Source of the DNA: Chryseobacterium sp. S0630
Lineage (GTDB): Bacteria > Bacteroidota > Bacteroidia > Flavobacteriales > Weeksellaceae
Reading direction: 5' to 3'
Assembly (NCBI RefSeq): GCF_024158915.1
Contig: NZ_JAMZGF010000027.1
Coordinates: 1 to 63,130 of the forward strand
DNA length: 63,130 nt
Shown here one piece after another: positions 8,247 through 19,000 of this stretch (position 1 is the stretch's first letter; the number at the start of each line of letters is the position of its first letter). The position numbers were made by a program, and so were the translations under genes. The notes beneath the pieces are model-generated. The model made no database searches, had not been told where the DNA came from, and saw nothing but the letters and a program-made list of their open reading frames with translations.

Positions 8247-9095
8247 TTAATCTTTGAAAAGAGATACTCTTGTAAAGGATTCCACGACAACACCACAGTT
8301 GATATCAGACTCCATAAAAAGTTGATATCCTCTTCCCGGATCAAGACTTGCAGGGTCTGCAATGGTATAGAAATAAAAGGTAAGAATGTTACCCGTTCCA
8401 CTTGAGCCACTTGGAACCAGCTGAATAGAGTTAATTTCAAAGCCTGAATCAGGATTTTTAAAAGTAGCTTTTATAGATCCTGAAGAATTGGATCCTGGAG
8501 TGATGGTAGCAATTACTCTCCATACATGTACTTGCCCGTAAATTTCATTTTCCCGCCATTTACCAGTTGCCGAGATATAGATATTACTGGTTACTCCGGG
8601 AAATGGAACAGTGGTTTCCGGCCAGCTTGTAGTAGGGCTTGCGGCAAATACTAGCGGAGTAGCATAAAGTACCTGTTGTCTTGGGCCGTAGCCGCTTCCT
8701 GCTGCACTTAAACTGAATGAGGGTTTTACATTTGCGTTTCCAGAATTGATTTTAACGACACCATCGTTACCAGCCTGAGAAGATGTGGGAACAAAAAGCT
8801 GTCTCCAGAGGGTACCGTCCCAATACTGGAAGTTATTTGTTGTCGTATTAAAAATAAGGGTTCCTGCAGTAAGGTTAGGGTTTACCACACCTGCAGGAGG
8901 TACTGTGGAAACATCGTTATCTGCCAGGTTGGTATCCCGGTCAGTATCTGTAAGACGAGGAATAAGAATTCCTTTTTGGTTGGAAACTATATCCAGTACT
9001 GAAGCCCCATTTGGCGCTGCAGTATTAATCCCAACCTGAGCATTAGCAAAACTGCTTATAATAAACAGAATAAACAAGGTTAAAATTTTTCTCAT
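8247..9095 (-). CDS. Secreted protein of a Bacteroidota surface family, no sorting domain
   Basis: The start at 9095 gives a clear signal peptide (MRKILTLFILFIISSFANAQ, cleavage after Ala19-Gln20 or nearby); the frame extends to 9137 but those 14 residues spoil the signal. The mature N-terminus VGINTAAPNGASVLDI, followed by KGILIPRLTDTDR, GTLIFNTTTNNFQYWDGTLWRQL, is the recurrent head module of many flavobacterial secreted proteins, which often precedes variable tails. The rest (about 110-282) is beta-rich and unassigned. It has no type IX C-terminal domain, so it may stay in the periplasm or leave by another path. A monocistronic gene with its own terminator. Confidence 0.8.
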   Translation of the reverse strand: MRKILTLFILFIISSFANAQVGINTAAPNGASVLDIVSNQKGILIPRLTDTDRDTNLADNDVSTVPPAGVVNPNLTAGTLIFNTTTNNFQYWDGTLWRQLFVPTSSQAGNDGVVKINSGNANVKPSFSLSAAGSGYGPRQQVLYATPLVFAASPTTSWPETTVPFPGVTSNIYISATGKWRENEIYGQVHVWRVIATITPGSNSSGSIKATFKNPDSGFEINSIQLVPSGSSGTGNILTFYFYTIADPASLDPGRGYQLFMESDINCGVVVESFTRVSLFKD

Positions 9096-9345
9096 GATAT
9101 AAAGCTTTTGTAGAATAAAATTACAAACTTGGACCAAAAAAATGTTAAAAATTTAATTTTTATATGTCATATTTTATTCGTATTTTACTAAATATAACAT
9201 ATTGAAAACCATGTAATTAATACCATATAATTCACTTTTTAATGATAGATTTTCCTTTAACATTTGCAAGATTCTTTTAACAATCATATATTTACCGTAT
9301 ACATTATAGAAATTATTAACTTCGCTGTGAAATAACCTTATATAA

Positions 9346-10173
9346 ATGGAAAGAGAACATAATCTGATTCCTGAGGACACTTTATGGAAAAGATTCCTTT
9401 ATCGTATAATTTATCGCTCCGATACGAAGCTTGGAAAACTGTTCGACATCATATTATTGTCATTGATTCTTGCCAGTACTGCTATTATTATGATGGAAAG
9501 TGTACCAAAGCTTGATAAAAGATTCCATTATACCTTTCTGATCCTCGAATGGATCATCTCTATTTTTTTTACAGCAGAATATTCTATGCGGATTGCGGTG
9601 GTAAAAAATAAACGGAATTATATCTTCAGTTTTTTCGGAATTATAGATTTCCTGGCTCTTGTTCCTTTTTTTCTAAGCTTTATTTTCCCTGTTACTAAAT
9701 ATTTCCTGATTTTCAGAATGCTGAGAATGCTGAGAGTGTTCAGAATTTTCAACTTACTGGATTTTATGAATGACGGATATTTTATTGTAAGGGCTTTAAA
9801 AAACAGTTCAAGGAAAATTTACATCTTCCTTCTTTTTCTGATTATTTTCTCAGTTATTGTAGGATCGCTTATGTTTATGGTAGAAGGCGGAAGAGAAGGC
9901 TTTGAAACAATACCTCAATCCATCTATTGGGCAGTTGTTACAGTAACTACTGTAGGGTACGGTGATGTATCACCTATCACGCCTTTAGGAAAGTTCTTTG
10001 CTGTTATTCTTATGCTGGCGGGTTATTCCATTATTGCAGTTCCTACCGGTATTGTAACGGCCGAAATGAGAAACAAAAGACAGAACCTGGAAATAGTATG
10101 CGACCGCTGTGGTAATGATGATATTGATGATGATGCAAGGTATTGTAAGAAATGTGGCAAGAAATTAGCTTAA
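9346..10173 (+). CDS. Voltage-gated-type potassium channel with C-terminal zinc ribbon
   Basis: The 275-residue protein has six hydrophobic segments as in Kv-type channels. S1 is about 28-52, S2 60-85, S3 95-115, and an S4-like helix carries spaced arginines (FRMLRMLRVFRIFNLL, about 123-138). The pore loop has the K+ selectivity filter TVTTVGYGDVSP (about residues 201-212), followed by S6. After S6 the cytoplasmic tail ends in a four-cysteine ribbon, CDRCGN ... YCKKCGKKL. It would conduct K+ across the inner membrane. The zinc ribbon replaces the usual RCK domain, so gating may depend on a different ligand. A 52-residue membrane-protein gene follows 43 bases downstream. Confidence 0.92.
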   Translation: MEREHNLIPEDTLWKRFLYRIIYRSDTKLGKLFDIILLSLILASTAIIMMESVPKLDKRFHYTFLILEWIISIFFTAEYSMRIAVVKNKRNYIFSFFGIIDFLALVPFFLSFIFPVTKYFLIFRMLRMLRVFRIFNLLDFMNDGYFIVRALKNSSRKIYIFLLFLIIFSVIVGSLMFMVEGGREGFETIPQSIYWAVVTVTTVGYGDVSPITPLGKFFAVILMLAGYSIIAVPTGIVTAEMRNKRQNLEIVCDRCGNDDIDDDARYCKKCGKKLA

Positions 10174-10216
10174 TATTTGGTATAAGTAAAATTTATTCAC
10201 CAAATACCACAAAATC

Positions 10217-10375
10217 ATGGAACCAAAAAAGAAAAACAGACCGAATAGCTTAGTGATTATTCTTTTTGCATTGATCGTGCTGATGATCATCATCTACTTT
10301 ATATTAGCAATGTTCTTCCCTACTGTTTTTGACCTTATGAATAAAGGAGAAATACAGCCTGTACCCAATAAATGA
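10217..10375 (+). CDS. 52-residue single-pass membrane protein
   Basis: A short open frame, MEPKKKNRPNSLVIILFALI at its start, contains a basic N-terminus and one long hydrophobic helix (about 12-36), then a short polar tail ending in QPVPNK. By the positive-inside rule the N-terminus is cytoplasmic. It follows the potassium channel by 43 bases on the same strand and is closed by a strong terminator, so it is probably cotranscribed and could be a small channel-associated subunit; that role is inference. The codon use (ATT/ATC, TTA/CTT mix) resembles neighbours. Confidence 0.6.
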   Translation: MEPKKKNRPNSLVIILFALIVLMIIIYFILAMFFPTVFDLMNKGEIQPVPNK

Positions 10376-10437
10376 TGAGTAATGTAAAATACGCAATGGG
10401 GAATAATTTATAATCAACTAGAACTATAGAACAAAAT

Positions 10438-10474
10438 AAAAAAGATGAGCAAAGTATTTTGCTCATCTTTTTTC
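10438..10474. terminator. Strong terminator after the channel operon
   Basis: The stem AAAGATGAGCAAA / TTGCTCATCTTT with a short loop is followed by a T-run on the plus strand and has A-runs on the left, so it can work in both directions. Confidence 0.8.
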
Positions 10475-10511
10475 ATCAATATTTTTCAAATCAAATTCTA
10501 TTCAATCTCCA

Positions 10512-10552
10512 TAAAAAAAGACGGATCATCAATGACCCGCCTCCCTTTTTTT
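10512..10552 (-). terminator. Terminator of the 10567-12891 gene
   Basis: The stem GGCGGGTCA / TGATCCGTC (with G-T pairs) encloses TTGA and is followed by a run of seven T on the minus strand. Confidence 0.7.
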
Positions 10553-10566
10553 ATTTAAATGATGAA

Positions 10567-12891
10567 TTATTTTTTAATAGCTTTAATAGTCTGCTTGGAT
10601 CCGTCTTTCATTTCAAGTGTTATTAAATAAACTCCTTGCATCAGATCTCTTAAATGGATTGTAGATTCAGGGTTGGTAATAGTTTTCACCAATCTTCCTG
10701 TAGCATCTGTCACCGTTACATTTTTAACATTTTTCACATCAGAGATATTCAATACATCCGTAAATGGATTAGGATAAACCTGGATATTATTTTTCGCTTT
10801 AGCAACTTCAGCTGTTGCCAGGTTCGCATTATTAATACTGATATCGTCAATATACAGATTATACTGGTCCGGATCTGAATAAGCATTAAATCCAAAGAAA
10901 TACACTCCTGTTGTAGGCACTGTAAACGTTATAGATTCTGTATGAGCCATTTCATCATTGATTGAAGGATAATCTGCGATAGAACCTGTCATAGCTGCTG
11001 CAGCTGGTGAAGTTCCGTACGCTACCTTCAATTTTTCAACATAGGTTGATGAGTTATTACCATATTTATAACTGATGGTATACTGCACTCCTGCCGTCAA
11101 ATTCAATCCTTGTGTAAAGAACCATGCATTACCAGAATTGGAAGAGTTATACTGATATTTCAACACATTGGTAGTGAATCCCTGGCTATCGGAAGGAGGA
11201 TCCATTGTTTCCCAATCATTTCCTGTTCCCGCATTAACATTATTTGTGCAACCAGGCAGATCCGGAACAGTAACGTTTTCAAAATCTATTGTGTAAGGAA
11301 TATTCGTACTTGAACATAATGTTGTAAAGGTAGCAGAATCACTCCATATACTTTTACTGGTTGCACTACATGCAGATCTTACCCATACGTAATAAGGAGT
11401 GGAAGCAGCTAAACCTGGAATATTATAAGTGGTTGCTGTAACTCCTGTAAAGTTAGGGGTACTTGTTGCTGTAGGTGCTGTATTGGTTGTACTGTAATAA
11501 ATATCATAGCCGTTAGCCGGAACCGGAGTGGCTGCTGCCCAGGAAACTGTAGCTCCTGCAGCGGTAATATTTGAAACAGCTAATGCATTAGGTTCACTAC
11601 AAGCTGGTGCTACATCTATATTAATATCATCAACGTATAATTTATTCATATTAGCATCAGAATAGGCCTGAAATCCAAAATAATACACGCCCGTTGTTGT
11701 TGGCGTGAAGTTCGCAAAAGCACTTGTTGCGGTGCTGATAACAACATCCGAGTGGTCCGCCAATGTATTGGTCATTCCCGCACTTGTAGCCGAAGTTCCG
11801 TAGGCTACTTTTAGTTTTTCAGCATATACAGTTCCTTCCGCATTGGCATATTTATATTTAATTCTATAGGTCACTCCTGCAGTAAGATTAATTCCGTTGG
11901 TAAAAAACCAGGTATTCGCATTCTCTGCATAGTCGTAAGAATACTGAAGAACATTTCCAGTAAATCCTTGAGCATCCAGATCACCTGTTTCCCACATATT
12001 TCCTGCCCCATCATTCACTACCGAGGTACAAGTTGGCATATCTGGTGGAGTTATACTTTCAAAATCCAATGCATAAGGCACTCCCACCGCAACACACGAG
12101 GTCATAAATGTGGCCATTTGAGACCATGCACTCTTATTAGAAGAACTGCATACAGAACGTACCCACACATGGTAAATAGTAGCTGGTGCAAGAGAAGGTA
12201 AATTTGTAGTCAATCCATTGATAGACCCTGAAACTACTGTTGCAGCAGTAGGATATGTACTGGAAGTTGAGTAATAATATTCATAACCACTTCCCGGAGC
12301 GGAAGTCGGAGCTGTCCATGCTACCTGAGCTGAATTTGCCGTAATAGCAGATACCGTTAAAGCAGATGGTGCAAAACAAGTCGGAACCGCCCCAATTACA
12401 ACTGTATAATCATGAGCTTCTCCATATCCATCTGTATTACAAGGAATAGGATCTCCGGAGAACCTGTCACCCACTCTCATTCTGTAAGTACCTGGAGTTA
12501 CAGTTGAAGGAATTGTTATAAGTCCTGCTGTAATATTATCCCCTCCTACAAACGTACTGCTTGCAGAAGCTACAAGCTCCGGAGCTGCATCATCAAAAGT
12601 TCCATCGTTATTGAAATCTATCCAGATACGAACATTCTGATCACTGTAATCATGTTTAACGCTAAAATCATAACTTAAACCTGCACTGAGATTAATTGTC
12701 ATAGAAGTATAATCTCCATAGGCATTAGTAGAACAACCTGTATTAGAATGATCAAATCCCGCTCCCGGAATTGCAAAAGTGTCTATCATATCCCCACCGC
12801 TACAGCCACTAGCGAACGCAGGCGTACAATAGGTTTGCGCAGAGGATAAAAAGCCAGTTATTAAGAAACCAACGAGTAAAAAGTTTTTCAT
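10567..12891 (-). CDS. Secreted GEVED/FN3 multidomain protein with type A sorting domain (type IX cargo)
   Basis: The 774-residue protein has a signal peptide (MKNFLLVGFLITGFLSSAQ). Residues about 60-168 match a GEVED domain (IWIDFNNDGTFDD ... YGEAHDYTV). Then come two FN3 + jelly-roll pairs: FN3 at about 172-268 and 432-528 (ITANSAQVAWTAP; ITAAGATVSWAAA), each followed by a domain with PYALDFESITPPDMPTC or PYTIDFENVTVPDLPGC that resembles MAM/adhesin-type sugar- or peptide-binding folds. The last 75 residues are a type A sorting domain (VYPNPFTDVLNISDV ... IKAIKK), the signal for type IX secretion and cell-surface attachment. No catalytic site is evident; adhesion or binding is the likely role. 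The first of three tandem cargo genes with near-identical C-termini. Confidence 0.88.
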   Translation of the reverse strand: MKNFLLVGFLITGFLSSAQTYCTPAFASGCSGGDMIDTFAIPGAGFDHSNTGCSTNAYGDYTSMTINLSAGLSYDFSVKHDYSDQNVRIWIDFNNDGTFDDAAPELVASASSTFVGGDNITAGLITIPSTVTPGTYRMRVGDRFSGDPIPCNTDGYGEAHDYTVVIGAVPTCFAPSALTVSAITANSAQVAWTAPTSAPGSGYEYYYSTSSTYPTAATVVSGSINGLTTNLPSLAPATIYHVWVRSVCSSSNKSAWSQMATFMTSCVAVGVPYALDFESITPPDMPTCTSVVNDGAGNMWETGDLDAQGFTGNVLQYSYDYAENANTWFFTNGINLTAGVTYRIKYKYANAEGTVYAEKLKVAYGTSATSAGMTNTLADHSDVVISTATSAFANFTPTTTGVYYFGFQAYSDANMNKLYVDDINIDVAPACSEPNALAVSNITAAGATVSWAAATPVPANGYDIYYSTTNTAPTATSTPNFTGVTATTYNIPGLAASTPYYVWVRSACSATSKSIWSDSATFTTLCSSTNIPYTIDFENVTVPDLPGCTNNVNAGTGNDWETMDPPSDSQGFTTNVLKYQYNSSNSGNAWFFTQGLNLTAGVQYTISYKYGNNSSTYVEKLKVAYGTSPAAAAMTGSIADYPSINDEMAHTESITFTVPTTGVYFFGFNAYSDPDQYNLYIDDISINNANLATAEVAKAKNNIQVYPNPFTDVLNISDVKNVKNVTVTDATGRLVKTITNPESTIHLRDLMQGVYLITLEMKDGSKQTIKAIKK

Positions 12892-12911
12892 ATAAATCAG
12901 TATTAGTTAAT

Positions 12912-12919
12912 CAAATCTA
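12912..12919 (-). promoter_or_regulatory. Candidate -7 element for the GEVED/FN3 gene
   Basis: The minus strand reads TAGATTTG, a perfect TAnnTTTG, 20 bases before the ATG. I do not see a TTG at the expected -33 distance, so this is a partial match. Confidence 0.4.
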
Positions 12920-13008
12920 GTGAAAATCAGCAATAAAAAAAATATTTTTTTCATCATATGACAACAAATACAAATTTTCTTTCAACAAAAGACAATTCAC
13001 CTTATAAA

Positions 13009-13043
13009 CAAAGAGACTGCTCAAATTGAACAGTCTCTTTTTT
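13009..13043 (-). terminator. Terminator of the 13064-15841 gene
   Basis: The stem AAAGAGACTGTTC / GAGCAGTCTCTTT encloses AATTT and is flanked on the minus strand by T-rich sequence; it lies about 20 bases after the stop. Confidence 0.75.
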
Positions 13044-13063
13044 CTATTTTTAAAAGAAATTAT

Positions 13064-15841
13064 TTATTTCTTAATTGCTTTAACGGTTTGTTTAGATCCA
13101 TCTTTCATATGCAGTACTACTAAATACATTCCTTCTTTCAGATCTTTCAAATGAAGCTCAGAGGAAGGTTTTTCAATTGTTTTAATCAATCTTCCGGTAG
13201 AATCCAGAATAGAAACTGATTTTACTTTATCTGGTTTTGCAATATTCAGTACGTTTGTAAATGGATTTGGATAAACCTCTATACTTTCTCCGTTTTTAGA
13301 AACTTCAGAAACCCCCAAAGTCCCTTTGGAAATAGTAATTGTAAAAGGAAATTCTAAATAATCCACGGTTGAACTTTCATTCCCAACATTCACATAATAT
13401 ACAGTTCCCGGAACAGTATCAATAGATATTGGTGTAGAATGCCAACCTCTGGTAATACAAGTTAAACTTCCACATCCTCCTTTATAAACTCCAACCTTAG
13501 GAAATTCATTTCCTATAGGTGATACTATAATTTTATGAGTAGAACCATCCCCTGTAAACGTAAACCATGTACCATCATTCATTGCCGGGCTACAAGTTGT
13601 AACAAATCCATTATTATTAGTTGCAGCTAACGCGTCTGTTTGTGTGTAACTATAAGGAAATACAGAAGCAACCAAAGCTCCGGAACAACTGTCATTAACT
13701 GGAACCGGAGGCAATGTTCCAATACATATATTAAATCCGACAACTTCACTTGGGTATCTAGTATTAAATACTCTTATATAATAAGTTTGGCCTATTGTAA
13801 GCCCGGAAACCCCACCCATACGATGTGAGCAATTAATACTTGTAAGGTTACCACAATCACCACTAAAAAGCTGAAAGTAGATTTCATTACCGAACTGCAC
13901 CCCAAGAGAAACCAAATCTTTCAATTGAATCAAATGACCTGTTGCAGTGGCCGTAAACTTAAACCATACATCTCCCGGTTTTGCAACACCATTGCATGTA
14001 GGAGCTGATATATTCGACGCTGTAGCCCCCACTGTACTTCCAGCTGTTGCAACGGAACAATTCACATCAGAATTTACAGGTAAAGTAATTGCATTTATAC
14101 ATTCATCATTGGGAGGAGGTGGTGTATTATCTGTCCCTATACATATATCAAAATCCATAGCACTGGATTGTTGCGTCGAACTACTATAAACCCTTATATA
14201 ATAAGTATCTCCTACTGTAAGATTATCTACAGCCAAAGCATTCAGATAAGAACAAGAAAGACTAGCTAAACTATTACAATCCCCCTTATAAACCTGAAAA
14301 CGTAAAGTAGGAGCAAAAAATACCGGGACTTTATAGATAATATTGCTTAATTTAATAACATGCTTATTGCCTGTTGCTGTAAATTTGAACCATACATCAT
14401 AATTAGGACTATTATAGCAAGTAACAGGTGACAGACTGGAATCTGTCGCGGATATAATGGTTCCTTGAGTAATGCTTGCACAATTCAAATCAGGATTTAC
14501 AGGTAAGTCTATAGCATTTCCACATTCATCATTGACTGGTGGTGGCGGAAACGTTACCACGCATATATCAAAATTTTGAGCAGCACCATAATTAGCACGA
14601 GTAAACACTTTTACATAATAAGTTTCACCCGGAGTAAGATTACTTACTATTGAATAATATTGAGCTTCGTCGCTACATGCAATATTTGTTAAGTTACCAC
14701 AACTTCCTTTAAAAACAGAAAAATATATAAACTTATTATTTACTGCTCCTACGGAGGTTATATTACTTAATTTAATCATATGTTTGGAAGCTATAGCAGT
14801 AAATTTATACCACACATCATTATGACTATAAGAATTAATACATGAATTCTGTCCCTGATTAGATACAGACGCCATCAAATTTGTACCAGGAGTAAAATTT
14901 GTACAATCTATAGTTGGGCTCACAACCAACTCCACAGCGTCTGCACATTCATCATTAGATGGAGTTAATGGTGCAGTTGTAAACTTGATATTAGCACAAC
15001 CGTAGGATTCCCCTGTTGATCCTACTGCCGTCACCTTAAGATAATATGTGGTAGTCAGTGAAAGCGGAGACGATGGGGTGAAACTTGTTCCCGTTACAGA
15101 CTGTTGATTTACCACATCAGTTCCTCCTGGTGTAGTCCCTATTGAAACTTTGTAACTTGTCGCTCCTTGTGATGCAGCCCAGGTAATCACGGGTGAAGTA
15201 GGTACAAGCACTTCATTATTAACAGGATAAGATACTGCAGGACATACTGGTAAAACACTCGGCTCCAAGCCCTTAAGAGTTATTACAGATTTATACGGCA
15301 AAACATTTCCCTGATTACTAGTAGAAGGATCTCCAAAACCAGGATTTAAAAGATAGCGCCCCCCTCCTTCTGTAGTATTGTAGACAAAAAATTGATTAGA
15401 AGGATTGTCGTTAGATACCTTTCCATGAACTGCAATTACTAAGTTCCGGACATTATCATATGCAAAAGGAGTCGTAAATGTTATATCTATAATTCCATTT
15501 ACATTATAAATAGCACTAGAATAAACCTTTGTCATTTGTCCGCTTGAAATCCAGTTATCATTAGGCGCAAAGGTGGTTTTTGTAGTATGTCCTATATATA
15601 CATCCCAACTTGACGAGTACGCTGGATTTGCAGATGAAGTTACATAAAATTTAAGCCCGGTAATATTTCCTGCGGCATCAGCATTAATTTCTTGCTTTGT
15701 AAAAATCTGCTGAGAATAGGACGTGCTATAATCTGTATTGACTGGAGCATTACCTGTATCTGTACTTCCTGCACCTAATTTGATTTGAGCACTTAGTACA
15801 ATACTTACCATTAGTAAGCATAAAAATAAGATTTTCTTCAT
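13064..15841 (-). CDS. Repeat-module surface protein, type IX cargo
   Basis: I start it at 15841 (MKKILFLCLLMVSIVLSAQ, a signal peptide), 30 bases inside the frame, giving 925 residues. Residues about 20-195 form an N-terminal beta domain shared with the next gene (NTDYSTSYSQQIFTKQEIN, AAGNITGLKFYV). An FN3 domain follows (CPAVSYPVNNEVLVPTSPVITW). Then come four ~130-residue modules of one type: NDEC-A-(V/I)-L ... C ... DVW(Y/F)KFTA ... (F/Y)KG(S/D)CG-L ... LT-G-TYY(V/I)(K/R)V(F/Y) ... FDIC, with proline-rich linkers; the last one is divergent. The module resembles bacterial pre-peptidase (PPC-like) beta sandwiches. The C-terminus is a type A sorting domain. Conserved cysteines suggest disulphides. 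Role: unknown surface or secreted adhesin. Confidence 0.85.
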   Translation of the reverse strand: MKKILFLCLLMVSIVLSAQIKLGAGSTDTGNAPVNTDYSTSYSQQIFTKQEINADAAGNITGLKFYVTSSANPAYSSSWDVYIGHTTKTTFAPNDNWISSGQMTKVYSSAIYNVNGIIDITFTTPFAYDNVRNLVIAVHGKVSNDNPSNQFFVYNTTEGGGRYLLNPGFGDPSTSNQGNVLPYKSVITLKGLEPSVLPVCPAVSYPVNNEVLVPTSPVITWAASQGATSYKVSIGTTPGGTDVVNQQSVTGTSFTPSSPLSLTTTYYLKVTAVGSTGESYGCANIKFTTAPLTPSNDECADAVELVVSPTIDCTNFTPGTNLMASVSNQGQNSCINSYSHNDVWYKFTAIASKHMIKLSNITSVGAVNNKFIYFSVFKGSCGNLTNIACSDEAQYYSIVSNLTPGETYYVKVFTRANYGAAQNFDICVVTFPPPPVNDECGNAIDLPVNPDLNCASITQGTIISATDSSLSPVTCYNSPNYDVWFKFTATGNKHVIKLSNIIYKVPVFFAPTLRFQVYKGDCNSLASLSCSYLNALAVDNLTVGDTYYIRVYSSSTQQSSAMDFDICIGTDNTPPPPNDECINAITLPVNSDVNCSVATAGSTVGATASNISAPTCNGVAKPGDVWFKFTATATGHLIQLKDLVSLGVQFGNEIYFQLFSGDCGNLTSINCSHRMGGVSGLTIGQTYYIRVFNTRYPSEVVGFNICIGTLPPVPVNDSCSGALVASVFPYSYTQTDALAATNNNGFVTTCSPAMNDGTWFTFTGDGSTHKIIVSPIGNEFPKVGVYKGGCGSLTCITRGWHSTPISIDTVPGTVYYVNVGNESSTVDYLEFPFTITISKGTLGVSEVSKNGESIEVYPNPFTNVLNIAKPDKVKSVSILDSTGRLIKTIEKPSSELHLKDLKEGMYLVVLHMKDGSKQTVKAIKK

Positions 15842-15963
15842 GTATAAGTTTTTGGTTATTAACACATCCACGAATTTACAATAATTTGAAACATCTTTTT
15901 TTAAGTTTAAAAAAAAAGAAATAATGATAGATCTATAGGCATCTACACCACAAATAACAATAA

Positions 15964-15990
15964 AAAACGACAGCCAAATAGCTGTCGTTT
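15964..15990 (-). terminator. Terminator of the 16013-19561 gene
   Basis: A perfect 10-base stem AAACGACAGC / GCTGTCGTTT with loop CAAATA (plus strand) is followed on the minus strand by TTTTTT. Confidence 0.8.
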
Positions 15991-16012
15991 GATAGGATAT
16001 GATTAATAAATT

Positions 16013-19000
16013 TTATCTCTTAATTGCTTTAATGGTTTGTTTAGATCCGTCTTTCATATTCAACACCACTAAATACATCCCTTCTTTCAGATCTCTCAAT
16101 TGAAGTTCAGAGGAAGGATTATCAATGGTTTTCACCAATCTTCCGGAAACATCAACAATTGAAACAGATTTTACTTTAGAAGCATCTGAGATATTCAGAA
16201 CATCTACAAATGGATTAGGATAAGCTTTAATCTCATTATTTTTCTTTTCAACCTCAGCTGTTGCAAGACCCGAACAACCTTGCGTTACTGAAATACTATA
16301 GTTACCAACTCTGGTTGCAGCATATCCTGTAAGCAAGATATAATACGTAGTACCAGCAACTCCTGTAAAGGTTAATGTCGGAGCATTATAAAGAGAAACT
16401 GTACATCCGGCATCAGCATATCCCACACCAGAACTATTACTGAAGCAAGTAAGCGAACCACAAGTACCTGTGTATACTCTTAGATATGCATCATATTGTG
16501 TACCACAAGCATCAATAGTAATAGGTCCATTTTCAGTAGCTTTTACTGTATACCAAACTCCTTTATAAGATGCAGTAGAACCTGTACTACCACATGATGA
16601 AGCAGGAAGGGTTTCATCACCCGCCAGTGCATTTACACCTTGAACCGTTCCGTTACAAGCTATAGCAGTTGCTGTATCACATGTATCATTAACGACAGGT
16701 GAAGGAGTAGTCACAGCAATCTGGAAATTAGATGTTGTAGTTGCCGTACTTGTAGAAGAATATACTCTTACATAATAAGTTTGACCTACTACAAGATTTT
16801 GTAACAATATGTTGGAATTTCCATAAGCACCATCAAAACAAGTCATAGCTGTTAAAGCCCCACATGCTCCAGAATATATCTGTGTACTTGTTGCATTATC
16901 AGTATATAAAACATGTACAAGATGCGTAGCAGCTGTTGCTGTAAACGAATACCAAACGTCATCATTGATTCCAGATGCACTACATGTAGGCGCTGTAACT
17001 CCTGAACTCTGAGTAGCACTTACAGTAGAACCGTTCACAGCGTTTAGGAAAGCATCAGTACTGCTCACAGAAAGAGCTGTAGCGTTTGCACAGTCGTCAT
17101 TTGCAGGAGGTGGCGGAGGTGTACCAATACAAATATTGAAGCTATTAGCGTACAGCGTAGTACCATTCGTATTAGAATTATAAACTCTCACGTAATAAGT
17201 CTGACCTGCAGTAAGACCAGTAAGTGGAGTATTTACAGAAGTACCACATTTAATACTTGTCAAAGTACCGCAAGCACCACTGAACACCTGAGTATACAAA
17301 CTCGTTGATGAAGAAGTTCCAACCGCAGTAACATTTGAAAGCATTACCATATGATCAGTACCTGTAGCTGTAAATTTATACCAAACATCATCATCAGCTG
17401 TTCCTGTACATGGACTTACTGCCAACCCTGAGTTAGTAGCACTTAAAGTTGTTCCCGATACAGGCGTAGCACATGCCAAAGTAGAGTTTACTGATAAGGA
17501 AACAGCAGCTGAACACTCATCATTAGCAGGAGCAGCAGGAAGTGTTCCCATACAGATATCAAAAGAATTTGCATAAAAACTCGCTCCTGAATTAGCATCA
17601 TATGTATACACTCTTACATAATAAGTCTGACCTGCTGTAAGACCTGTTAAGTTTGTAAAGTTTGTATTTGAGCTGATACATGTAGTACTTACCAAAGCTC
17701 CACAAGCACCACTGAATACCTGAGCATACAAAGATGTAGTAGAAGCAGTTCCAACAGAAACTACATTCTTCAACTGGAAAGTATGACCAGTTCCTGTAGC
17801 TGTAAATTTATACCAAACATCATCATCAGCTGTTCCTGAACAAGATCCAAGAGCAACTCCTGAACTTGTTCCTCCTAAAGTTGTTCCCGATGTTATACTT
17901 GTACAGCTCATATCAGGATTGATGGTAATTGCCACTGCATTAGCACAGTCATCATTCGCTGGCGGCGGTGGCGGCGTACTTACACAAATATTAAAGCTAG
18001 CATTAGCCGTAACCGTAGTAGAGTAAGTATAAACTCTTACATAATAGGTCTGTCCCGGAGTAAGACCGGTAACAATATTTGTTTCAGCATCAGAACACAG
18101 TAGACTTGTAAAAGTACCACAGTTTCCTGACAATACCTGGAAATACATATCAGTAGTTCCTGTTGTAGTTCCAGTAGAAGTGATATTAGATATTGCTATT
18201 ACATGACTTGCTGCTGTTGCAGTAAACTTATACCATACATCATCATTCGGGCCTCCGAAACAAGTACCTGCAGCCATAGATTCTGTAGCACCCAAAGTAT
18301 TACCAGGAGTTGTAGCAGTACAAGTTAAAGAAGGATTTACTGTTACATCCACAGCACCTGAACAATTATCATTTACCGGAGGTATTACAGTAGTCGTGAA
18401 ATTTCTTTCAGTACAACCTGTTGATACTACACCACCGTTATAAGCTGTAACAGTATAATAATATTGAGTTGTCGGATTCAGTTGCTGCGCAGGAGTAAGG
18501 GTATAAGTAGTAACATTTCCCATATCAAAATTACTCAAAACATTGGAAGCACCAGCAGACGTTCCGATACTTAATCTATATCCTAATGCTCCGCTTACAG
18601 CAGACCAAGAGAAAGTAGTTAATACAGGTACACCAACCTGAGCACTTGTAGGCGCGCTCACAGAAGGACATCCCAATGTAGCCATTGTTGTGAAAGATCT
18701 TTCAGCACATCCAGTAGATGTCCCTGCAGAATTTACAGCATATACTGTATAGTAATATTGAGTATTGAAACTCAAAGAACTGGTTAAAGTATAAGAATTA
18801 GTAATTCCTACATCCTGCATATTCATAATATTTGTTCCTCCAGGCGTTGTTCCTATGCTAATCTTATATGAGGAAGCATAGCTGGAAGCCGTCCAGGTAA
18901 TCGTAGGCATTACAGAAACATTGGTTGCTGCAGCTGCAGGCGCAGAAACCGCCGGACAAGCTGGAGCTGCTGCCGGAGTAAGTCCCAAAAGACCTGTAAC

